This document shows positions 1 to 7,425 of a stretch of 12,679 nucleotides of DNA, in pieces. The notes under the pieces were generated by a model. That model was not told the DNA's origin. It did no database searches and saw nothing but the letters and a program-made list of their open reading frames with translations. How positions within the stretch are numbered: position 1 is the stretch's first letter; every line of letters begins with the position of its first letter. The position numbers were made by a program, and so were the translations under genes. This DNA comes from Tetmemena sp. SeJ-2015 (lineage: Eukaryota > Ciliophora > Spirotrichea > Sporadotrichida > Oxytrichidae), in contig JAJKFJ010011886.1 of NCBI GenBank assembly GCA_027382625.1, positions 1 to 12,679 of the forward strand. The letters are read 5' to 3'.

Positions 1-734
1 ACATTTTATTAATTTAAGACATAATGAGCTTTCTTTCAAGCATATTGATTGTTTGCATAAATTGTTAAGAGATTGTTGTAAATTATTGCAGTTATGTTTT
101 TTTTGTTTAGAGACAAATGCTCAATTGCTATAAATAAAATTAAAGATATTATTTTCTTAAATGAGCATGATAGCACCACATTAACTATAAATGATTGGGT
201 ATTCTTTGCCATTGTAAGTCTCAAACATCCATAGATGAAGAACAAATATACATGCTGTTTTTATATCAATTAAAGGTTTTTAAATCAGTAGCAATTTTAT
301 TATTTTTCAAAAGACAGATGTCATAAATTTAAATCACTTCTTGTAAGAGCAATTATTCCAAAATTGTGAATTTTTAAAATGATTTTGGAATGCTTAAAAG
401 CTCAAATATTACAAGATAAATTCCATGTGCTCATCACTATTTGAATAGGACCTATATAGATAAGAGAGTTGATAAAGAAATAAACTCTATATGAGAAATC
501 CTTCTTAGTTATTGATCATCATATGAGGTAAAAAAAGAAAATTAAGAAACAGCTTATGATATAAAATGTTTATTGAAATTTTCTCAGCTTCACCAGGGCC
601 AAAATATTTTTTTCTTGAGAATTATAGTCAAAATTTAATTTAAAAAAAAGTTTTAACTAAAATAATAAATGAAGAGATGTTTATTTTGACTGTTAAATTG
701 CAAAGTATGTATCTTAATATTGGGCTTGCTCGAT

Positions 735-890
735 CTTTGCTCATCTGAAATTAGCAGAGGTGCTGTCCATGAAGAGATAAAGATGTTGCAGCTAAGAGAT
801 TAGTTAAGTTAAATTAAATAACTTCTGCCTGAGGTAACTCGCTCAACAGCCTACCTACTAATTAAACCTTTGAGGATAATAAGCTGCTGA
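735..890 (+). other. coding-like segment, helical, no start codon
   Basis: In the frame that ends at TGA 888-890, the translation contains the run HEEIKMLQLRDQLSQIKQLL, an amphipathic, coiled-coil-like helix in which the TAA and TAG triplets fall where glutamine is natural. G+C is higher here than in the flanks. There is no evident start codon, no recognised domain and no supporting neighbour. It could be a gene fragment (a macronuclear-destined segment or a relic) or a chance open frame. A minus-strand frame through the same bases is also open, so even the strand is uncertain. Confidence 0.25.
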
Positions 891-1320
891 TAAAATTAAA
901 TGATTAATCTATTGGTAATAATTTCAATTTAAAAGACACATCTAAAATGTCAATGATTTAAAAAAATTTATTTAGGTATTTATTTAATTATCTATTTTAT
1001 TAAAATTTTAGAAATAATAGTATTCACATATTTAATATGCAATAAACTTAAAATAAATAAATGCTTACTAAGTATATAATTGAAGGCTGAATTTCTTCTT
1101 AAAACATGTTTTAAATTATCTTTAAATAAATTAAATATATATAGTAATTATAAATATATTACTTTAACATTGAAATTGAATCTTAAACTTATGTATTAAA
1201 CTTTATACTAAATTACTTTAAAGATTATTTATTATTTATTAAATAAAATACCACCATTAATTCCATAGAAAATTATACTAAATGCAATTTAATCTAATAA
1301 GGAAGGATAGTACTAAGTGA

Positions 1321-1782
1321 TAATTATTTTAAAAATAATAAAGTGATTAATTTGAGAAAGCACCTGATCATTTATTAATTCCTTTATAAGAAGTTGACAT
1401 CTAAAAAAATAAGTATATTGTCACAACAGCATATGAAAAGAACTACACTATCTATCAAGATTACTTACTGTATTTATATCAGTGAAGTAATGTGAAAAAC
1501 CAATTCGCAAATGTAAGATAAAATTTTCATTAGCTTAAAGTTCTTATCTGTGAGAATGAATCGATTCTAAGAAACAATAAAATTAGAGGAAAATTAATCA
1601 ACTCATATCCCTCAAAGAAGATCTCTAAACTTATTTAAACATTCAATATTTTTTTAAAAGCAAAAGATGCCATCTTTAAATGTTAAAGCCAAGTTAGTTA
1701 GCTTCTTGTAACTATAATTGAATTTTAAATATTATTTGCATGCTCATCTATATTATCCTTCCTTTATTAATTTTAATATTGA
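1321..1782 (+). other. weak coding-like open stretch with one internal TGA
   Basis: One frame is open from the TGA at 1318-1320 to the TGA at 1780-1782, apart from a single TGA at 1483-1485. The translation has fairly normal amino-acid composition (for example DHLLIPLQEVDIQKNKYIV just after the start) rather than the Lys/Asn/Ile monotony of the flanks. I recognise no domain. It may be a decayed gene piece, a real segment in which TGA is read as an amino acid, or chance. Confidence 0.18.
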
Positions 1783-2084
1783 TATTAATTTACATATTTT
1801 ATTAAGATTATTTGTTTATGCTTTTTATTTTTTGAGGATTCATTATTTCAAAGAGATTTGTTATGAGTATGGAATAATGGATGATTGAGAATTGAGTTCC
1901 TAAAATCTTACATAATATCAAGTTATTAATTTATAAAAATTATTTAAAACAGGATAGCGTAAAATTTAGATAATCTTTTCATAAGTAATACTATCAAAAT
2001 AAAATAAATTCGGAAGGAAAAGAAGCTTAATTATTGAACAAAAACAAAAAAACTCTTAAAAATTAGAGTAGAATATATATATTT

Positions 2085-2220
2085 AAGCATTCTAAAAGGT
2101 TTTCATGGACTATTTCATTATATTTTTTCTGTTCAGGGATTTATCTTGCATTCCGGCTTTCACTTTACTCTTAAGTTCACCATCAACAAATGTCTGAATA
2201 TCTTACATTATTATAAAGGT
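2085..2220 (-). other. weak coding-like segment
   Basis: Read on the minus strand with TAA/TAG as glutamine, this segment gives a charged, well-mixed peptide including DIQTFVDGELKSKVKAGMQD and then a lysine-rich stretch. Downstream the frame runs on into AT-rich sequence with no obvious end. There is no start codon context and no recognised family. It may be a gene fragment inside AT-rich spacer. Confidence 0.2.
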
Positions 2221-2498
2221 GTGAGAGTGTACTGTTTAATATCTATTTAATCTTGGTGATTTAGCAAAGCTATATATGAAGAAACTTTTTGGAAAATAAG
2301 GGTTTCAACTTGCCTTATACTTCAACTAAAATACAGTTGAATTATAAGATTTATAGGATACAGTGTGTTTATAATGGCTAAAAATATAAGTCAATAATAG
2401 GTTAGTAAGCTTCAAAGTTTACTTATTTCTTTTGTTGTTGTTTAAGAGATACAGAAGGGATGAGAGAAGAGATTGATAATTCCCTAATCTACTATTGT

Positions 2499-2790
2499 TC
2501 ATTTGTAATAAATAATTGAAATTATCATTATATTCCTTTAAATTTATTATGGTTATAGTATATTTATAGTTTAACTACTTGATCCATTATTTTAGTGATA
2601 ATCTAATTTAAATAATCCAATAGTAATTTAAAAAGAATCAAGGGATGATAGATGAAGTATCTTCAATTTATAAAGCTATTATATTTCAGATTCATCATCA
2701 ATTTCTTAGAACTCTTTCTTTATCCTTACAACTTTTTTGAGGGAACATTCTGATATAATAGGCCAGCAAAATTAAAATAAGAAGAATTCT
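2499..2790 (-). other. weak coding-like open frame
   Basis: The minus-strand frame is open for about 95 codons down to a TGA at 2499-2501. Its upstream part (about 2600-2780) looks coding-like, including RIKKEFQEIDDESEIQQLYK followed by an LKILHLSSL stretch that resembles a leucine-rich repeat. The lower part becomes AT-rich and uninformative. No start and no certain family. It lies about 270 bases beyond the decayed TLDc copy on the same strand, but I see no link between them. Confidence 0.2.
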
Positions 2791-3060
2791 TAGAATTTGA
2801 TTAAAAATCGGGGATCAAACTTTTACTTGCTATCAAGGGGTGATTCAGTGATGATAAGAGAAGGTACTTATATAGTTTTATATTAGAAAATTAGAGATAC
2901 TTAAGTCATTTAACGATTACAAAGATGCAGCACCTTAATTTTTATTTATCAAATCAACTATTTTAATTAAATCAAATAAAAATTAAATTAATTTAAAATT
3001 CAATGATATTTGAATATATGAAGGTAACAATTTAAAATGAACTTCATGTAAGAAAAAACT

Positions 3061-3203
3061 GGTTTGAGAGTTTCAAAATGAATAACTTTGAATTCTCACT
3101 CCCTACTAATTATAATTTTGATTATTCAGTATTAAATTAAAGACCATTTGGGAAGGAATAAGTAATCCTAAATTACATTAATTCTCATTTCGAACATCAG
3201 AGT
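3061..3203 (-). pseudogene. decayed second copy of the TLDc C-terminal segment
   Basis: This stretch aligns along its whole length, in the same orientation, with the TLDc-encoding segment at 7056-7205. Shared blocks include ggtttgagagt, aataactttgaatt, ttttgattattcagtatta and cctaaattaca. The translation is broken: the frame matching the start of the shared peptide (a DVRNENQCNLG version of DGRNNNDCNLGG) shifts immediately afterwards. Small indels lie between the matching blocks. Similarity stops just past the end of the coding segment, where the intact copy has its stop codon. It is a relic or paralogous fragment of the same gene family, about 4 kb from the better copy. Confidence 0.75.
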
Positions 3204-3289
3204 TTTTGTTTATGTGTAGCATTTTAGGATGATTGGAATTTTACGCCATTTATATTATTATATAAATATGTTAATTTAAATATTTATAA

Positions 3290-3860
3290 AACACACACAT
3301 CGGTTTTCCAACAGGGCAGAGAAGCCCTATGGATTTAGGACATCATGAGACATAGTTGGACCTTTGCGCCACCTTTTTTATTAGTAAAGACGCTCGCCGA
3401 TGTTCAGCCGGCCAAGCAGAGTCATAGATTTCACCTACCAAAAACTTTGGTGGTGTGAAACAGGTGAGCAAAAAAATCTATGCGCCCCTCCTTACACTGT
3501 AGCCTGTAGCATCGTACTGATGGTGTCTAGACTCATAGTTATTTGTGAGTTTCAATGTCTTTCCTCTCCAGTGAAACGAAGTATCCCACTTATCAAGCTT
3601 GCACCTCTCTTGGCAATTTCAATCACACCAGCCCTACACTTAATGAGAGGGGGTGAGAGATTATAATGCTAGCGAACTATGGTTCTCAAACAGGGTGGAG
3701 AGACATCACAATCCCACCTCCGTTTAAGAACTCACATGGATTAATAAACTAGATAGCCTCCAGCGCAATACTTAACGCAACCGAGCCAGAGAGTAATGGC
3801 AGGCTAATCTCCCTTCCAAAGCCAAATCGGCTTTTGTTCCAAGTCACGGGTCCTTGATTT
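3290..3860. other. G+C-rich island of unknown nature
   Basis: About 570 bases stand out sharply from the AT-rich surroundings. The edges are abrupt, near acacacacatcgg on the left and gtcacgggtcc on the right. On the plus strand a frame beginning ATG at 3400 stays open for 279 codons under the ciliate code, to TGA 4237-4239. Its composition (many Ser, Leu, Cys, Ile) looks like a shadow frame, and I recognise no domain. Minus-strand frames are open only in pieces. An imperfect inverted repeat lies at 3430-3459. I cannot tell whether this is a transposon piece, a structured RNA gene or a gene segment. Confidence 0.4.
3430..3459. repeat. imperfect inverted repeat (potential hairpin)
   Basis: The left arm ttcacctaccaaa (3430-3442) pairs with tttggtggtgtgaa (3446-3459) around a short loop, with one mismatch and one bulge. 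An outer, looser pairing between atagatttcacct (3424-3436) and aggtgagcaaaaaaatctat (3462-3481) overlaps the left arm, so the two pairings compete. Such a structure would fit a folded RNA or the remains of a transposon end. Confidence 0.5.
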
Positions 3861-3890
3861 TAACTTTCTAATTTATTAAGTTTTTAATAA

Positions 3891-4013
3891 AAATCATAAT
3901 ACAAAAACAATGCTGCTGGATTAATTAGAAATGCTGAAGAATTAATTAAAAGTTTAAATATCGAACAGGAGACCAGAAGGTTCTTAAAAGAATAAATAAT
4001 AGTTTATTAATGA
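3891..4013 (+). other. coding-like helical segment
   Basis: In the frame ending with TGA 4011-4013 the translation includes NNAAGLIRNAEELIKSLNIE, a clear amphipathic helix, followed by a basic stretch. It is preceded by AT-rich sequence with no start codon in a good position. It looks like a fragment of a helical protein; the family is not recognised. A longer open frame from the island upstream also crosses this segment in another reading frame, which lowers confidence in both. Confidence 0.25.
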
Positions 4014-4310
4014 TCATTAAAGATATAGGATTTTAAATCTAATTTATGAAGCAGAATATATAGCACTCAAAACTAGTTAATTTAAAAACTTAAAATCATA
4101 GTAGACTAGCTAGTTACTTAACTCTGTATTCATTATTTTTAAATATAGTCAGTTGAGTATTTTTTATGAGGATATTTAATTTTTTAATGAGTTCAACAAT
4201 ATTCATGCATTCAGGGAGATATTAATAAATAAAGAGTGAGAACTATATAACTTCTATTAAATATTCATTTTTTTTAATTTTAAATTAGAAGGGAAGCAGG
4301 TTGAGCAAGG

Positions 4311-4580
4311 ATGGCTAACTAGACAAAAAGAGATAAATAAAGTGATTCGTGATAAATAGAAGAGAACTATTATAGCGAATTAGAATCCGAAATCATCTAA
4401 GCCTTCTCATACATGTACTAAAATTTGTAGTCTCCTCCTCCTCCTCCTCCATTGTAAATGTTGTCCTCGTTAAGAGTGCAAGGAATCATTTCTAATCTTG
4501 ATAACACCCGTGAGGGACCTTCCTTAAAACTAAAAATCATATTTTATCAAAGCGTAGGAGAGGGTACTCAATATTTTTAA
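4311..4580 (+). other. possible 5' part of an unrecognised gene (polyproline)
   Basis: An ATG at 4311 opens a frame that reads as a normal protein for about 90 codons: MANQTKRDKQSDS, then a TGA at 4350-4352, then an acidic helix (ENYYSELESEIIQAFSYMYQ), then a run of six prolines encoded by the CTC/CCT repeat, then a leucine/serine-rich part. Four or more TAA/TAG codons fall at plausible glutamines. After about 4580 the frame stays open to TGA 4935-4937 but becomes AT-rich and uninformative, so the gene probably breaks or splices there. The single early TGA may be a mutation, a sense codon, or part of a very short intron. No family recognised. Confidence 0.35.
4432..4450 (+). repeat. (CTC)n microsatellite
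   Basis: Six perfect CTC units plus one base. In the coding-like frame starting at 4311 the repeat is read as CCT and gives six consecutive prolines, so it may be coding rather than neutral. Confidence 0.9.
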
Positions 4581-5537
4581 ATTAAGATTTTGTCTCTTTC
4601 TTTGATTTATGAATAAAAGTATTGCCATTTGTTTATATTCAAATGGCCAATCTATCTACAAATATTTAATGAAATTTGGAGGTTTTTCAATAAATATAAT
4701 TTTAAATATGTTTTCACTTTCTATCGAGATTCTTTTAGAATAGTCCATTCTCCTCCTTTAATTATTAAGTCTTATGACTGCTATGATATTTTTAATTATA
4801 TATTTAACTAAACAAAACCAATAGTATAATAAAATTTATTATTCAATTTTATTAAAAAAGAATATCATTAAAAATATAAACGATTCTCTAATGATAAAGT
4901 AATGTAATTATAAAATCAAGAAATAAATTTGCTCTGATTTCTCTGAAATATATAAATTCCATAAGAAACCTCTTCAGTCATAATACTGTTTATTGAATTC
5001 ATCAATTAACCAGTTTAACTTTGTGAGTTCTCTTAAAATGTTTATATTTTTTTTAATTTATCTTAAGTTATTTATTTTTAAAATTATAATTTAAGATTTA
5101 TTACAAAAATAATTTAAAATCTTAATGGATATATATAGTTAAGTAATACCTCGGTAAATTTAAGTTAAGGATTACCGATAAAAATATAATCTCTTCTTAA
5201 ATAAATTTTATCAAAATTGGATTTAAAATTAAAAGAATATTAAAATATAGAAATTGACAAAAATATCCATCCAAAGAGTCAGCATGTTAAAAAAATTAGT
5301 TTTATCTTTCTATGAAATTCTATTTTTGTATATAATTAGCAATACAACACTCTATTCTAAGATCCTTAGGAAATCTTAAATTAATGATGACTTAAAACAA
5401 AAATCTGTAACAATCTATAAATATTATCATTAAAAAGAGAATTTTAAGATAATTTTTGAAAATACATAGTTTTTCTATCTAATGCTAATGAGGATATAGA
5501 TAATTTATTTATATTTTTTCCTTAATTATTTAAGTGA
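4581..5537. other. AT-rich tract, nothing recognised
   Basis: Strongly AT-rich sequence with no RNA gene, repeat family or convincing coding segment that I can see. The frame from the preceding coding-like segment runs through its first part to 4937, but its translation is dominated by Ile, Phe, Tyr, Asn and Lys, as expected from base composition alone. Confidence 0.5.
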
Positions 5538-5711
5538 TACTTTAGTCCTAAGTCAAAGATGCTGACTACTAGGTTCATTCACTATCCTTAGGTGAGTCTA
5601 TCGGATTTCATTATGAATGAGTTATAGATCACTGACAAATCTTTGAGCCACCTGGTCAGAGCCTGCAACTTGAGGATTATTTAATACCGCAACGTTAGTG
5701 TAAAGTCATGA
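5538..5711 (+). other. leucine-rich-repeat-like coding segment
   Basis: This frame is bounded by TGA codons at 5535-5537 and 5709-5711. It contains ITDKSLSHLVRACNLRII, which closely resembles the repeat unit of cysteine-containing leucine-rich repeats (pattern: I-T-D-x-x-L-x-x-L-x-x-x-C-x-L-x-x-L). The preceding residues SLSDFIMNELQ would fit the strand of the same unit. Base composition is more balanced than in the flanks. There is no clear start (the first ATG is at 5559), and the piece is far too short for a whole LRR protein. It is probably a gene fragment or one segment of a rearranged gene. The LRR assignment rests on one repeat only. Confidence 0.35.
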
Positions 5712-6186
5712 ACCAGCTATAATGATCACTCGTGTAAACAGAATATGCAATAAAAATTATAAATGGACGGATTTTGTAAGTGAGAACTAAAAAAGTTGCT
5801 TGTATTCTCAATCCCCATTTTAAATATCATTATTAGTCTGTAACAGTATTATATAAGACTTAAATATTAACTAAAAGAAATAAACCTAATTAGTTTACAA
5901 TTATTAGGTTTCCTTAGTTCTTTTATATATCTTAATATAGCATATTAAGGCCTTATTTCTCCAGCTTCTCTTTATTCTTGTTTTTATTATAAGATAACTT
6001 AAAATATAAATTGCACTATTTAAGAACTGTTAACTCAAATTATAAATTAAAATATTTTAATTAAATGAATCTCTAATCCTATTACACTTATATTAAATTT
6101 AATTAAAACATTTCATAATAGATGAATGTTTAAACAAGTTGTATAAATAATAGTATAAACATTTATTATAACTATTAAATCTTTCA
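5712..6186. other. AT-rich tract, nothing recognised
   Basis: No coding-like frame, RNA gene or repeat seen. A gtaagtgag motif at about 5776 looks like a splice donor, but no acceptor or exon could be tied to it. Confidence 0.45.
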
Positions 6187-6620
6187 ATGACTTACTGCTT
6201 AAGGTGGCAGAAGGAAACAAACAAGGTTAGTTTATTCCAATGGGCAAAGACTTCAAAACCTCATCATATCATAACTCGCCGGCACGATAGGGAGAGAGCC
6301 CATTCCTTCAGCTGCTTGCAGCTTGTCGCTCACCAGCAGACTGAGCGAGAGCAAGTGAAGACACATCTTCGGGAAGGGAAAGTTTGAGAAGAGGTGGAGG
6401 CCTCCTCTTCAGAACGAGTGTCAGAGCGATCTAGCCTATGCGAGAAGAGTTAGCGTTATCCGCGGACAAAGCACAAGTGACTTCAGAGGAGTCTCTGAGA
6501 AAGGTTACTCTTTTATTGAGTCTACATCGCTAGAGGTATTTTATGATTAAGAAAAACACAGGAAACCGAAAGACAGCCCTATATATTGCAGTAAGGAATA
6601 GAAAGATTTAATAATTTGAA
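6187..6620. other. second G+C-rich island, open frames of unclear meaning
   Basis: About 430 bases of balanced composition lie between AT-rich tracts. Several plus-strand frames are open under the ciliate code. One runs from 6359 to TGA 6617-6619 and reads as a mixed, charged peptide (for example VSVIRGQSTSDFRGVSEKGY). Another, with ATG at 6438, continues to TGA 6936-6938 through AT-rich sequence. A minus-strand frame of about 65 codons is also open. None has a domain I recognise. A perfect 10-base palindrome, ggaggcctcc, sits at 6396-6405. It could be a gene piece or part of a mobile element. I see no similarity to the island at 3290-3860. Confidence 0.3.
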
Positions 6621-7044
6621 TTCTCTAAAATTCTCAATTCTAACAAATATAGCAGAGAATATTTTAAATAATTTAATCAAATTTAAAATATAATTCAAAT
6701 AAAATTAAGACATTTTTATATTTAAATTTATTTGAAAAACTAAGCTCAGATTTTAAAGAGTCGCAAAATCAATTCAAGAAAAATTCTAACAAGAAGATTA
6801 ATTTTGGAATCATTTTACCGGCACAGAAGTGGTATTGAGAGGATTAGAGAAGATTCTCATAATAATTTTAGAGGAAAATTTCAGAAGATTCTAGGTTTTT
6901 TTCTTAGTTACCACAAAGGAACTACGCAAGATGTTTGAGCAATTCATCTTTTTAATTAAATAAAATTTATATTTAAATTTATATAAAATTTAATTTTTCA
7001 AATATATTTTTAAAGCATTATTTAAATTGAAGAAATGAAAATGT

Positions 7045-7377
7045 TCATGGAACTGGTTTGAGAGTGTAAATTTCAAAGTCAATAACTTTGAATTTCTCAC
7101 TTCCTGCTAAGTAAGCTTTTGATTATTCAGTATTATAAGTGATACCATTTGGCAAAGAATAAGTACCTCCTAAATTACAATCATTGTTATTTCGACCATC
7201 TGATTTATTACAAATGACAATATCATGTCCACGTCCAAAAGCAAAATTATAGCTTCCGTTATTATAATACAAAGCATATTATTAATTTTAATATTGTTGA
7301 TGAATGGTTCGTTTATTCAGCTAAAATACAAAAGCTTTGCTATCAGGATAATAATATTCAAGAAAAAAGAAATAAAA
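7045..7377 (-). CDS. TLDc-domain protein, C-terminal segment (5' end missing)
   Basis: The last ~105 codons before TGA 7045-7047 encode the C-terminal half of a TLDc domain: PDSKAFVFQLNK, then a hydrophobic YALYY strand, the glycine motif FAFGRGHDIVI, a DGRNNNDCNLGG loop, and the closing strand KVIDFEIYTL just before the stop. This order is typical of the domain, in which the final D-F-E-I-Y/W strand ends the protein. Several TAA/TAG codons are read as glutamine. TLDc proteins (OXR1/NCOA7 type) are linked to oxidative-stress resistance and V-ATPase binding in other eukaryotes; the role here is unknown. The N-terminal half is absent: upstream lie AT-rich bases and an in-frame TGA at 7411-7413, with no start codon. 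It is therefore a fragment, a terminal exon, or one germline segment of a gene completed elsewhere. It lies 48 bases downstream of the methyltransferase gene on the same strand. Confidence 0.72.
7056..7205 (-). repeat. direct repeat, diverged copy at 3061-3203
   Basis: These ~150 bases of the TLDc segment recur in the same orientation at 3061-3203 with substitutions and small indels. The match covers the coding region and ends near the stop codon, so it reflects duplication of a gene segment rather than a transposon. Confidence 0.75.
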
Positions 7378-7425
7378 ACTAATTATAAGAGTAAAAATTA
7401 ATTAAAATTATCATTAATACAATAA

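Larger units (their letters stand above)
1..3060. other. AT-rich tract with only weak coding-like segments
   Basis: This stretch is very AT-rich and I see no complete gene, RNA gene or clear repeat in it. TAA and TAG are so frequent in all frames that no long frame survives under the standard code. Under the ciliate code (TGA only) several short open segments appear and are listed separately. The stretches outside them (about 1-734, 891-1320, 1783-2084, 2221-2498 and 2791-3060) hold nothing I can support. One further piece on the plus strand near 375-545 reads as a plausible helical segment but has an internal TGA. The composition resembles ciliate germline spacer or internally eliminated sequence. 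Confidence 0.55.

Noticed and set aside
36..245. 69-codon minus-strand frame
   Set aside because: Composition is what AT-rich sequence gives by chance; no domain, no context.
3400..4239. 279-codon plus-strand open frame starting in the G+C-rich island
   Set aside because: The first half looks like a non-coding frame and the second half competes with a better helical frame; length alone is weak evidence when only TGA is a stop.
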